Assembly: GCA_030152565.1 (NCBI GenBank)
Contig: JASLJE010000047.1
Span: 4,063-68,062, forward strand
Length of the DNA stretch: 64,000 bases
From: Peptoniphilaceae bacterium
Lineage (GTDB): Bacteria; Bacillota; Clostridia; Tissierellales; Peptoniphilaceae
Direction of reading: 5' to 3'
Shown: positions 8,613-16,680 of the stretch, in pieces
Layout of the letters: each line of letters begins with the position of its first letter
Numbering within the stretch: the stretch's first letter is position 1
The notes under the pieces: model-generated
Database searches by the model: none
What the model was told of the DNA's origin: nothing
What the model saw: the letters and a program-made list of their open reading frames with translations, nothing else
Program-made: the position numbers and the translations under genes

Positions 8613-9890
8613 ATGTTTTTAGATATTGCTAAAATAAATTTAAAATCCGGTAAAGGCGGCGACGGTGCTGTTGCATGGAGAAGAGAAAAGTTTGAACCAT
8701 CAGGAGGACCAGCTGGCGGAGACGGAGGAAAGGGCGGCTCAATAATTTTTGTAGCCGACGAAAATGTGCACACTCTAATGGACTTTAAATACAAGAGACA
8801 TTACAAGGCAGAAAATGGTCAGCCTGGAAGAAACAAGAAACAATACGGTAAGAAGGGTGAAAATCTTTACCTAAAGGTTCCAGTTGGTACCTTGGTTAAG
8901 GAAGCAGAGTCTAAGAAACTTATCTGCGACCTAAAGGAAAATGGAGAAGAGTTCGTAATCGCCAATGGCGGTAAGGGAGGAAGAGGAAATGCTAAATTTG
9001 CCAACTCCATTAGACAGGCTCCAAGATTTGCAGAACCTGGACAACAGGCTCAAGAGATAGATGTTATACTAGAGGTTAAACTTATAGCCGATGTAGGTCT
9101 AGTGGGCCTTCCAAATGTCGGTAAGTCATCTATTTTATCAACCATATCAGATGCCAAGCCTAAGATTGCCAACTATCACTTTACAACCCTTAAGCCAAAC
9201 TTGGGAGTTGTAAAACTATCTGTAGACCAATCCTATGTAATAGCAGACATACCTGGTCTTATAGAAGGAGCTAGTGATGGCCTAGGTCTGGGACATGACT
9301 TCTTAAGACATATTGAAAGGACCAGACTATTGGTTCACGTTATAGATATGTCAGGTATAGAAGGCAGAGATCCTATAGAGGATTTTGAGACCATACAAAA
9401 AGAGTTAAGCCAATACAATGAAAGATTAGAAGATAAGAAACAAATGGTAGTAGCCAATAAGATGGATATAGATGGAGCCAGTGATAATCTGGTAAGATTT
9501 AAGGAAAAATATCCTCAATACGATGTTATAGAAACATCTGCAGCTACAACCATGGGAATAGATAAGTTAAAATACGCCCTATATGAAGAATTAAAGACTG
9601 TTAAAGTAGACTATGAAAGCTTTGATGACAAGGATAAGCTAGTTAGTCTTGATGAGTTCTTTAAGGCTGATAAGACTATAGATGTCTTTGTAGAAGACGA
9701 CATAGTTTATGTTGAAGGTGACCCTGTTGAAGAGTTACTTAGAAGGACTAACTTTGAAGATCATGAGTCAATTATGCACTTTGAAAAAGTTCTTGAAGAC
9801 ATGGGTGTAATGGAAAGAATTAGAGATTTAGATCTAATTGATGGAGATATAATCAGCATAGCTGGATACGAAATGGAATTTTACGAATAA
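8613..9890 (+). CDS. obgE: GTPase Obg/CgtA
   Basis: Essential ribosome-associated GTPase acting in 50S maturation and stress control. Domains in order: glycine-rich Obg domain (about 1-158, GGDGGKGG repeats), GTPase domain with G1 GLPNVGKSS (about 165-173), G3 DIPGLIEGA and G4 NKMD, then the C-terminal OCT domain of Bacillota (about 345-425). Length (425 aa) is normal. It is followed closely by yhbY and nadD in the same direction. Confidence 0.96.
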   Translation: MFLDIAKINLKSGKGGDGAVAWRREKFEPSGGPAGGDGGKGGSIIFVADENVHTLMDFKYKRHYKAENGQPGRNKKQYGKKGENLYLKVPVGTLVKEAESKKLICDLKENGEEFVIANGGKGGRGNAKFANSIRQAPRFAEPGQQAQEIDVILEVKLIADVGLVGLPNVGKSSILSTISDAKPKIANYHFTTLKPNLGVVKLSVDQSYVIADIPGLIEGASDGLGLGHDFLRHIERTRLLVHVIDMSGIEGRDPIEDFETIQKELSQYNERLEDKKQMVVANKMDIDGASDNLVRFKEKYPQYDVIETSAATTMGIDKLKYALYEELKTVKVDYESFDDKDKLVSLDEFFKADKTIDVFVEDDIVYVEGDPVEELLRRTNFEDHESIMHFEKVLEDMGVMERIRDLDLIDGDIISIAGYEMEFYE

Positions 9891-9899
9891 GAGGAAAGT

Positions 9900-10190
9900 A
9901 TGATAAATTCAAAACAAAGAAAACACTTAAAATCCTTGGCTAATACTATGGATGTTAAGGTAATTATAGGAAAGAACAGCGTATCAGAAACTGTTCTTAA
10001 ACAAATAGATGATACCTTAAATGCCAATGAATTGGTTAAGGTAAAAATATTAAATAACAACTTAGATGATCACAATGAAATAGTTAGCTATATCATAGAT
10101 CAATTAGATTGTGAGTTTGTTTCCCATTTGGGTAATAAATTTGTAGTCTATAGGGAGTCTGAAGATAAGCTAATCGACCTTCCTAAGTAA
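9900..10190 (+). CDS. yhbY: YhbY family CRM-domain RNA-binding protein
   Basis: A single CRM domain of 96 aa (MINSKQRKHLKSLANTMD at the start, GKNSVSETVL in the conserved GxxG-type loop, NELVKVKILNN). The family binds pre-50S ribosomal particles. It lies between obgE and nadD, one base from nadD, the common order in Bacillota. Confidence 0.92.
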   Translation: MINSKQRKHLKSLANTMDVKVIIGKNSVSETVLKQIDDTLNANELVKVKILNNNLDDHNEIVSYIIDQLDCEFVSHLGNKFVVYRESEDKLIDLPK

Positions 10191-10191
10191 G

Positions 10192-10788
10192 ATGGAAAAG
10201 ATTGGTTTATTAGGAGCTAGTTTTAATCCTATCCACACAGGCCACTTAATCATGGCTGAACAGGCCAGACAAAGATATGGACTGGACAAGGTCCTATTTA
10301 TTCCTAGCTATAGACCCTACCACAAGGATGTGGAGATGGTGGACTATAGGACTAGGGCTGACATGGTGGAATTGGCTATAGCTGGAAATGAAGGATTTGA
10401 ACTTTCCCTAGTAGAAGAAAATATAGAAAAAAATTCTTATAGTTATGATACTGTAAGAGAGATAAAAAAACTTTACAAGGATGCCAGCCTCTACTTTATT
10501 TTAGGTGAAGACAGTCTACTTTATATCCATAAGTGGTATAGGTATGAAGACTTTCTTTCCCTGGTAAAGCTAATAGTCTTTAGAAGGGACCAGGAGACTG
10601 GTGGAGATTTTTGGGACCAGGTCAAGATGCTAGAAGACAAGGGATATGAAGTAAATGTTATAGATGATATGAAGTTTCAAATTTCATCTAGCTTTATTAG
10701 AAAATCAATAAAGAATTCCTGGTCTGTAAGCTATCTTCTACCAGACAAGGTAGAGACCTATATAGAGGACAGGAAGTTGTACAGGTGA
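10192..10788 (+). CDS. nadD: nicotinate-nucleotide adenylyltransferase
   Basis: Adenylates nicotinate mononucleotide to deamido-NAD, the substrate of NadE (also in this window). The nucleotidyltransferase signature GASFNPIHTGHL (residues 9-20, with the HxGH motif) and the C-terminal ISSSFIRKSI motif are clear. Length (198 aa) is normal. It is four bases from yqeK; the nadD-yqeK-rsfS order is typical of Bacillota. Confidence 0.95.
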   Translation: MEKIGLLGASFNPIHTGHLIMAEQARQRYGLDKVLFIPSYRPYHKDVEMVDYRTRADMVELAIAGNEGFELSLVEENIEKNSYSYDTVREIKKLYKDASLYFILGEDSLLYIHKWYRYEDFLSLVKLIVFRRDQETGGDFWDQVKMLEDKGYEVNVIDDMKFQISSSFIRKSIKNSWSVSYLLPDKVETYIEDRKLYR

Positions 10789-10792
10789 TTTT

Positions 10793-11353
10793 ATGGAATA
10801 TGAAAGAATAAAAAGTCTCTTAAAAGATAAACTATCAGATAAAAGATTTAACCATACCTTGGCAGTAGTTGAAAAAGGTCTGGAAATAAATAAAGACCTA
10901 GATTTGGGCCTGGATGAAGATAAGATTAGCTTGGCCTGTCTCCTTCACGACAGCGCCAAGGAAAACGAAGACTACTACTATGACCTATATAAAGAGGCCT
11001 ATGACTTGGATGAAAAAATCTTAGAAAAAAGATTTAAACTCCACTGTGAACTAGGTCCTATAGTGGCCAAGGAAGTTTATAAGATAGAAGATGGGGACAT
11101 CTTAAATGCTATCAAGTATCACACAACTGGTAGGGAGAATATGACTGACCTAGAAAAGCTAGTTTATCTAGCAGATGCTCTAGAGCCAAATAGATCCTAT
11201 CCAGAAGTAGATAAGCTTAGGAAACTGGCTAAAATAGATTTAGACCAGGCTCTGGGAGCTACTTTTGATCATACGATAGTGTATCTAATTACTATTAATG
11301 GTATAATAGATATAGAGACTGTAAAAGCAAGAAACTATTTAAAGGAGAATTAG
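10793..11353 (+). CDS. yqeK: HD-domain hydrolase YqeK (bis(5'-nucleosyl)-tetraphosphatase)
   Basis: YqeK enzymes symmetrically hydrolyse Ap4A. HD-domain metal ligands are visible: H in FNHTL (about 21), HD in LLHDSAK (about 50-51), H in YHTTGRE, and D in LADALEP. Length 186 aa. It abuts rsfS with no gap. Ap4A is an activator of CBS-type pyrophosphatases, and one is encoded at 50473, so the two could be linked metabolically (inference). Confidence 0.92.
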   Translation: MEYERIKSLLKDKLSDKRFNHTLAVVEKGLEINKDLDLGLDEDKISLACLLHDSAKENEDYYYDLYKEAYDLDEKILEKRFKLHCELGPIVAKEVYKIEDGDILNAIKYHTTGRENMTDLEKLVYLADALEPNRSYPEVDKLRKLAKIDLDQALGATFDHTIVYLITINGIIDIETVKARNYLKEN

Positions 11354-11665
11354 ATGACAGAAAAACTGGATATTGTTTTAAATGCATGTGAAGATAAAAT
11401 AGGTGAAGATATCAAGGTAATAGATATATCTCAAAGATCAGGATTTGCTGATTATTTTGTGATAGTTACTGGTAACGGAGCCCTTCATACTCAAGCACTA
11501 GCAAATGAAATACAAGAAAAAATTGGAGAAGCGGGACATGAAGTTCTTGGCAAGGAAGGATTTAGAGAAGGTAGCTGGATTCTTTTAGACTTGGGTGAAA
11601 TAATAGTTCATGTTTTTACAAACGAACAAAGAGAATTTTATAATTTAGAAAATATTTGGGATTGA
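11354..11665 (+). CDS. rsfS: ribosome silencing factor RsfS
   Basis: RsfS binds L14 and blocks subunit joining when nutrients are scarce. The 103-aa sequence shows the family core (DISQRSGFADYFVIVTG and SWILLDLGEIIVHVF). It starts directly after the yqeK stop. Its TGA overlaps an ATG (TGATG, 11663-11667) that opens only a 14-codon frame and is not the start of the next gene. Confidence 0.95.
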   Translation: MTEKLDIVLNACEDKIGEDIKVIDISQRSGFADYFVIVTGNGALHTQALANEIQEKIGEAGHEVLGKEGFREGSWILLDLGEIIVHVFTNEQREFYNLENIWD

Positions 11666-11692
11666 TGACAGCTCACGAAAGGTGGGTTTACA

Positions 11693-12349
11693 ATCAAAAA
11701 GAATCTTGAGAAAATTTTATTAGCAGCTTTTATAATTCTAGCCCTTTCTATAGGCCTTTATAATAATTATGGCCATAAGAAGAGGCAGGAGGAAAAAACA
11801 GTAGAACTAGTAGAAGAAAAGGATCAGGATAAGGAAAAAATTGAAGAAAAAGATCAGGAAATAGAAGACGTAAATCAAAATGACAATAAAAAGATTATTG
11901 TCCATGTAACAGGTTGTGTTATGAAAGAAGGGGTTTATGAATTAGACCCAGGCAGTCGATTGGATAATCTAGTTGACCTGGCTGGTGGCTTGACCCAGAA
12001 AGCTAATGTTAAGGCTATTAACCTGGCCATGGTCTTAGAAGATGAGATGAAAATCCATATACCATATGAGGGAGAGGACTTGGAAGAATTAGTTCAAGAT
12101 GATAGCTTGACTAAGGACCAAGGATCCAGCTCATCTAGTGGTCAAACTTCTAAGGAGGCAAAGGTTGATTTGAACAAGGCATCTATGGAAGAACTTATGA
12201 CCCTGTCAGGTATCGGGGAGAAAAAGGCCCAGGATATTATAGACTATAGGGAGAGACAAAAGTTCACCAAGATAGAAGACTTGATGGAAGTTAGTGGAAT
12301 TGGGGAGAAAACCTTTGAAAAATTAAGGGACTTCATAAAAGTCAATTGA
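11693..12349 (+). CDS. comEA: ComEA-type competence/DNA-binding protein with an ATC start
   Basis: Membrane-anchored DNA receptor of natural transformation pili. The open frame contains one transmembrane segment (about residues 8-22, ILLAAFIILALSIGLY), an acidic charged linker (about 30-65), an SLBB domain (IIVHVTGCVMKEGVYELDPG), and two helix-hairpin-helix motifs (SGIGEKKAQDI, SGIGEKTFEKL). The first in-frame ATG (11921) lies inside the SLBB domain. The only well-placed start is ATC at 11693, seven bases after AAAGGTGG, giving IKKNLEKILL, which looks like an ordinary MKKN start with ATG changed to ATC. There is no in-frame ATG, GTG or TTG upstream before the stop at 11666. Gene identity is firm; the exact start is inferred. 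Confidence 0.82.
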   Translation: MKKNLEKILLAAFIILALSIGLYNNYGHKKRQEEKTVELVEEKDQDKEKIEEKDQEIEDVNQNDNKKIIVHVTGCVMKEGVYELDPGSRLDNLVDLAGGLTQKANVKAINLAMVLEDEMKIHIPYEGEDLEELVQDDSLTKDQGSSSSSGQTSKEAKVDLNKASMEELMTLSGIGEKKAQDIIDYRERQKFTKIEDLMEVSGIGEKTFEKLRDFIKVN

Positions 12350-12374
12350 ATTAATAAAACAACTTTGATATAAT
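12346..12374 (+). promoter_or_regulatory. sigma-A promoter of secG
   Basis: TTGAAT (12346-12351) and TATAAT (12369-12374) with a 17-bp spacer. The -35 box overlaps the comEA stop codon. Confidence 0.8.
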
Positions 12375-12407
12375 ACTAACCATGGATAAAATAAAGGGGA
12401 GTGTAAA

Positions 12408-12632
12408 ATGCAAACATTTTTAATTGTATTATTAATGATAGCTAGTGTATCAATAATTATAGCTACATTATTGCAAGAACCAAAGACTGAAGGAATGGGA
12501 ACCTTAACCGGAAGTGAAACCAACGTTTTTGGTAAGATGGCACATAAATCTAAAGATGCAATATTATCTAAAATAGTAGTTGTTGCAGCTGTTGTATTTA
12601 TGTTATCTGCAATAATTTTAGCTGCATTATAG
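12408..12632 (+). CDS. secG: preprotein translocase subunit SecG
   Basis: Small (74 aa) membrane subunit of the SecYEG channel. It has two hydrophobic segments (about 3-20 and 52-72) joined by the conserved polar loop LLQEPKTEGMGTLTGSETNVFG. It has its own promoter and is followed by a strong terminator; rnr and smpB come next, the common secG-rnr-smpB order of Bacillota. Confidence 0.95.
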   Translation: MQTFLIVLLMIASVSIIIATLLQEPKTEGMGTLTGSETNVFGKMAHKSKDAILSKIVVVAAVVFMLSAIILAAL

Positions 12633-12641
12633 AATGCATTT

Positions 12642-12669
12642 GTCATAGATTATGTCTATGACTTTTTTT
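12642..12669 (+). terminator. rho-independent terminator after secG
   Basis: Eight-bp stem GTCATAGA / TCTATGAC, loop TTATG, seven Ts. It lies inside what would be the first codons of an artificially long rnr frame, which helps fix the rnr start downstream. Confidence 0.9.
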
Positions 12670-12690
12670 ATAAAAAATAAAGGGGAAAGA

Positions 12691-14619
12691 ATGAAAAAAG
12701 AGATAATTATTGGTAAGATTAGAACAAATAAAAAGGGTTTTGCTTTTCTTATACCCGAGGATGAAAATTATCCAGACGTATTTATATCGAAGTTTGATAT
12801 AAAGGACGCCTTGGACAATGATATAGTCGAAGTAAAAATAATTAAAGAAAAAACAGACAGTGCCAGCCCAGAGGGGAAGGTAGTTAATATTATAGAGAGA
12901 AGTGAAGCCACCTTAATAGGTAAGTTTCAAACTGTAAAAAGTTATGGCTTTGTTGTCCTAGAAGACAAGAATGCCAGCCATGATATATTTATTCCCAAGG
13001 AAGGGGTAAATAAGGCTAAGACCAATGACTTGGTCGTTGTAAAAATAGATAGGTTTGACAAGGAAGATAAGAATCCTACAGGCCATGTGGTGGAAGTTTT
13101 AGGAAATGCGAATGATCCTGGAGTGGACATTCTAGCCATTGTTAAGAAGTATGACTTTCCGGTGGAATTTTCTAGAAAAACTACCAACTATGCAGATTCC
13201 CTATCAGACAGCCTAAAGCCTGCTGACTATAAGAATAGGAAGGACTTAAGAGACCTTTTAACAGTGACCATAGATGGTTATGATTCTAAGGACTTTGACG
13301 ATGCAATTTCCATAGAAAAAAATGGAGATTCCTATATTCTTTATGTCCATATAGCAGATGTTTCCCACTATGTGGGAGAAAATAGTCCTATAGATAGGGA
13401 TGCCTACCAAAGGGGAAATTCAGTTTACCTAATGGATAGGGTTATACCCATGCTTCCAGAAAAGTTATCCAATGGAATCTGCTCTTTAAATCCTAACGAG
13501 GATAGGTTGGCAGTTACAGTTAAGATGACCTTTAACAAGAATGGTAAGGTTAAGGACTATAGCTTCTATGAATCAGTTATTAGATCAGACCACAGGTTAA
13601 TCTATGATGATGTATCAGACTTTATTGAAGGCAAGGCCAATATTTTTAAGGATAAAAAATTAGAAGAAGCCTTGACCATGATGGATGATTTATCTAAAAA
13701 AATAGAGAGAAGAAGAAAAGATAGGGGCAGCATAGACTTTAAGTTTAATGAGGCCAGAATAGAACTGGACAAGAGGGGCAAGGTTAAGGACATAAGCATA
13801 GAGGAAAGAAGAATAGCCAACCAAATCATAGAAAACTTTATGATCATAACCAATGAGGTTGTAGGTGGCCACTTTGCCAATATGGATGTAGCCTTTCTTT
13901 ACAGGGTCCACGAGAAACCAGATGAGGAAAAAGTAACTGAATTTAAGAGGATGATAGGTAGGTTTGGCCTGGTAATTAAGGGACAAGATCTTTATCCTAA
14001 GGATTTTCAAATACTTTTAAAAGAGGTGGAAGGTAAGAAGGAAGAGGTCCTAATTAACAATGTTATGTTAAGGACTATGAAAAAGGCTGAATATAGAAGA
14101 GAAGCTGATATTCACTTTGGCTTGGCTTCTGTTAACTACTCTCACTTTACAGCTCCTATACGTAGGTATTCAGACTTGGTTGTTCACAGGATTTTGAAAA
14201 ATAGCTTAAAGGGAAAGATAAGAAAGGAAAAAGAATCCTATCTTAAGAAGTTGGATGAAATTGCTGAGAGAGTATCAACTAGGGAAAGAGTTGCTGAAGA
14301 GGCTGAAAGAGAGGTTGTAGATCTTAAGAAGTGCGAATACATGTTAGACTATGTAGGTCAAGACTTTGATGGAGTGATAACTTCTGTTACAGGATTTGGA
14401 TTTTTTGTGGAATTGGCCAATACTGTAGAAGGATTGGTTCACATGAGAAATCTAAGAGATGACTACTATATCTTTGATGAAGAAAACTATGTGATTATAG
14501 GAGAACACACAGGTAGAAAGTTTGAACTAGGCCAGGCAGTTAGAATTAGAGTGGACAAGGTTACTATGGAATCTAGGGAGATTGATTTTAAGTTGGTGAA
14601 TGAAGATGACGAAGAATAA
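12691..14619 (+). CDS. rnr: ribonuclease R
   Basis: RNase R is a 3'-5' exoribonuclease that degrades structured RNA and partners with SmpB-tmRNA. Domains: two cold-shock OB folds (about 1-150), the RNB catalytic domain with the acidic motif TIDGYDSKDFDDAISIE, and a C-terminal S1 domain (YVGQDFDGVITSVTGFGFFVEL). The start at 12691 is chosen because AGGGGAAAG lies just upstream and an earlier in-frame ATG (12652) sits in the secG terminator. Length is then 642 aa, slightly short for the family. The 3' end overlaps smpB. Confidence 0.95.
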   Translation: MKKEIIIGKIRTNKKGFAFLIPEDENYPDVFISKFDIKDALDNDIVEVKIIKEKTDSASPEGKVVNIIERSEATLIGKFQTVKSYGFVVLEDKNASHDIFIPKEGVNKAKTNDLVVVKIDRFDKEDKNPTGHVVEVLGNANDPGVDILAIVKKYDFPVEFSRKTTNYADSLSDSLKPADYKNRKDLRDLLTVTIDGYDSKDFDDAISIEKNGDSYILYVHIADVSHYVGENSPIDRDAYQRGNSVYLMDRVIPMLPEKLSNGICSLNPNEDRLAVTVKMTFNKNGKVKDYSFYESVIRSDHRLIYDDVSDFIEGKANIFKDKKLEEALTMMDDLSKKIERRRKDRGSIDFKFNEARIELDKRGKVKDISIEERRIANQIIENFMIITNEVVGGHFANMDVAFLYRVHEKPDEEKVTEFKRMIGRFGLVIKGQDLYPKDFQILLKEVEGKKEEVLINNVMLRTMKKAEYRREADIHFGLASVNYSHFTAPIRRYSDLVVHRILKNSLKGKIRKEKESYLKKLDEIAERVSTRERVAEEAEREVVDLKKCEYMLDYVGQDFDGVITSVTGFGFFVELANTVEGLVHMRNLRDDYYIFDEENYVIIGEHTGRKFELGQAVRIRVDKVTMESREIDFKLVNEDDEE

Positions 14620-15061
14620 GATTATTGCTAATAACAAAAAAGCGAAACATGAATATTTCTTGGAAGACTTTATGGAGGCTGGAATTGTCTTAAAGGGAAC
14701 CGAAGTAAAGAGTATTAGGCAGGGTAAGGTATCCATTAAGGAAGCCTACTGTAATATGAAAAATGGTGAAGTCTTTATCTATGGCATGCATATAAGTCCT
14801 TATGAACATGGAAACATTAATAATGTGGATCCTATAAGGCCAAGAAAACTTCTTTTAAATAAAAGGGAAATAAGTAAGTTGGCTGGAAAGATAAATGAAA
14901 AGGGATATACCTTGGTACCTGTATCAGTTAATCTGAGAAAGGACCTGGTAAAAATAGATATAGCCCTGGGTAAGGGTAAGAAATTATATGACAAGAGGGC
15001 TGATTTAGCCAAGAAGGATGCCCAAAGAAAGATAGAACAAGCAACTAGATATGACTATTAA
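14606..15061 (+). CDS. smpB: SsrA-binding protein SmpB
   Basis: SmpB carries tmRNA to stalled ribosomes for trans-translation. The 151-aa sequence has the family core (NKKAKHEYFLEDFMEAGIVL, TEVKSIRQGK) and basic tail (YDKRADLAKKDAQRKIEQATR). ATG 14606 has GGTGA six bases upstream; an ATG six bases earlier (14600) is also possible. It starts within the 3' end of rnr, so translation may be coupled. The ssrA gene is not in this window. Confidence 0.95.
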   Translation: MTKNKIIANNKKAKHEYFLEDFMEAGIVLKGTEVKSIRQGKVSIKEAYCNMKNGEVFIYGMHISPYEHGNINNVDPIRPRKLLLNKREISKLAGKINEKGYTLVPVSVNLRKDLVKIDIALGKGKKLYDKRADLAKKDAQRKIEQATRYDY

Positions 15062-15115
15062 AAAATAGAATATATAGGAAGTTAAAAGTTATACGATATA
15101 TTACGCAGAAATTAA

Positions 15116-15150
15116 GGATAAAATTCTAAGGAATGGGATTTTATCCTTTT
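15116..15150 (+). terminator. terminator after smpB
   Basis: Nine-bp stem GGATAAAAT / ATTTTATCC, followed by TTTTAGTTT. AT-rich and only moderately strong. Confidence 0.65.
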
Positions 15151-15264
15151 AGTTTCTAAGTAATTATAAGATGGGAAAAACTAAGATGATATTTATTTAG
15201 GATAGGTAGGCTATAAATGTCTTATAGAATTATTGTAAAATAAAATTGAATAAATAACTTAAGG

Positions 15265-15292
15265 CCAGATATGATTATATCTGGTATTTTTG
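15265..15292 (+). terminator. orphan plus-strand terminator
   Basis: Eight-bp stem CCAGATAT / ATATCTGG with a GATT loop, then TATTTTTGT. No gene lies directly upstream on this strand after the smpB terminator. Confidence 0.75.
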
Positions 15293-15330
15293 TCTAATTA
15301 TTTATATATACTGGTGAGCTTGGATTATAA

Positions 15331-15381
15331 AAAACTGATCCCAAAAAGTTATTTTTAATTTCTAACTTTTGTGATCAGTTT
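15331..15381 (-). terminator. long terminator hairpin of hutI
   Basis: On the minus strand AAACTGATC plus AAAAGTTA pair with TAACTTTT plus GATCAGTTT across one small internal mismatch, followed by a T run. It lies just after the hutI stop. Confidence 0.82.
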
Positions 15382-15393
15382 AGACTAGTCTTT

Positions 15394-16632
15394 TTAAATT
15401 ACTAATTTTCCATTTTTATAAACCTTTTTAACATTATTTACTCCCAGGTTATAAAAAATGTAATCTATATTCTTAGCGTCAAATATAGTTATGTCAGCTT
15501 TTTTGCCCTTGGTAAAGGATCCTACTGAAGGATTGGCTATACTGTGACTGGCATTTATCGTAACTGCATTTAAAACCTCTATAGGAGTTAGCCTCATCTT
15601 ATAGACTGCTATAAACATAGCAAACTGTAGGTTTTCACTAGGGCAGCTACCTGGATTAAAGTCACTGCATATAGTTAGGGCATTTCCATAGTCTAGAAAT
15701 TTTCTAGCATCTGCATAGGTTTCCTTCATAAGACTAAAGGTTGTAGCTGGTAGAAGGTTGGCTATAACATTGTTTTCAGCCATTAATTTCATGCCTTCTT
15801 CTGAAGCTGCCATAAGATGCTCTGCAGATATGGCCTTTACTTCTGCTGCTAATTCAGCCCCTCCCAAAGATACTATTTCATCTGCATGGACTCTGGGGAT
15901 TAAATTATATTTTTTTCCCGCTTCTAGAACCTTTCTAGATTGGTCCACACTAAAAACCCCATCTTCACAAAAGACATCATTAAAGTGAGCTAGTTTTTTT
16001 TCAGCCACTTCAGGTATTATTTCATCTATAATATAGTCTACATAGTCATCTGTAGACTCAAATTCAGGTGGGGTAGCATGGGCTGCCATAAGGGTTGGAT
16101 AAAGGTCTATAGTATGGTCTTGGTTAAGTTTTTTTATAACTTCTAATTGTTTAAGTTCATTTTCTAAATTTAGACCATAGCCACTCTTGGCCTCTACAGA
16201 TGTAACTCCATAGGCCAACATTTTATCTAAATTCTTATAGGCCTTTTCATAAAGTTCTTCAAAGCTGGCCTCTCTAGTGCTTTTTAAGGTACTTAAAATT
16301 CCCCCTCCAGCCTGTAGAATTTCCATGTACTCCATTCCATTAAGCTTCATTGAAAATTCATGTTCCCTACTGCCACCAAAAACCAGGTGGGTGTGGGCAT
16401 CAATAAGACCAGGACTGGCAACTAGACCAGAGCAATCCTCCAGTTTAGTCTTGTCACTTATAAGTCTTTTATAGTTATCATTTTCTCCAACTTCTAAGAT
16501 TTTGCCATCTTCAATGGCTATATAGGCATTTTTAAGGATGTCGGCCTGGTTCATTTCCTTGCCCTTAAGAGGCCTATTCTTGTCGTGGGGAGAAAAAACT
16601 TCTGTAAAATTATATAGTATTAAATCTGCCAC
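15394..16632 (-). CDS. hutI: imidazolonepropionase
   Basis: Third enzyme of histidine degradation; it hydrolyses imidazolonepropionate to N-formiminoglutamate. It is an amidohydrolase with the metal motif GLIDAHTHLVFGGSRE (H80 and H82), later ligands in AAHATPPEF and RVHADEI, and CSDFNPGSCPS near the end, all characteristic of HutI. Length (412 aa) is normal. The GTG start is supported by GGAGG seven bases upstream. It lies on the opposite strand from hutU-hutH-ftcD-fchA, behind a flavin reductase gene. Confidence 0.95.
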   Translation of the reverse strand: MADLILYNFTEVFSPHDKNRPLKGKEMNQADILKNAYIAIEDGKILEVGENDNYKRLISDKTKLEDCSGLVASPGLIDAHTHLVFGGSREHEFSMKLNGMEYMEILQAGGGILSTLKSTREASFEELYEKAYKNLDKMLAYGVTSVEAKSGYGLNLENELKQLEVIKKLNQDHTIDLYPTLMAAHATPPEFESTDDYVDYIIDEIIPEVAEKKLAHFNDVFCEDGVFSVDQSRKVLEAGKKYNLIPRVHADEIVSLGGAELAAEVKAISAEHLMAASEEGMKLMAENNVIANLLPATTFSLMKETYADARKFLDYGNALTICSDFNPGSCPSENLQFAMFIAVYKMRLTPIEVLNAVTINASHSIANPSVGSFTKGKKADITIFDAKNIDYIFYNLGVNNVKKVYKNGKLVI

Positions 16633-16655
16633 TATTTTACCTCCATATAAAGAAA

Positions 16656-16673
16656 AGCTGTAGAAACTACAGC
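16656..16673 (-). terminator. weak hairpin between the reductase gene and hutI
   Basis: Seven-bp stem GCTGTAG / CTACAGC on the minus strand, followed by TTTTCTTT. It may partly separate the reductase transcript from hutI. Confidence 0.5.
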
Positions 16674-16680
16674 CTTTATT

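Larger units (their letters stand above)
15062..15393. other. gene-free interval between smpB and hutI
   Basis: About 330 AT-rich bases without a credible coding frame. It contains three hairpins: the smpB terminator, an orphan plus-strand terminator (15265-15292), and the hutI terminator on the minus strand. The stretch 15155-15264 before the orphan terminator has no recognisable tRNA, riboswitch or strong promoter, although a short noncoding RNA there cannot be excluded. Confidence 0.6.

Noticed and set aside
12652..12690. Upstream ATG extending RNase R by 13 codons
   Set aside because: The extension lies in the secG terminator hairpin; a good ribosome binding site precedes the ATG at 12691.
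13690..14010. Long minus-strand frames inside rnr, hutU, glgA and other genes
   Set aside because: They are shadows of strong plus-strand genes, with no ribosome binding sites or recognisable domains.
15301..15390. Possible riboswitch or T-box from the long hairpin after hutI
   Set aside because: It is positioned downstream of the hutI stop on the minus strand and has a T run, so a terminator explains it; no T-box sequence is present.
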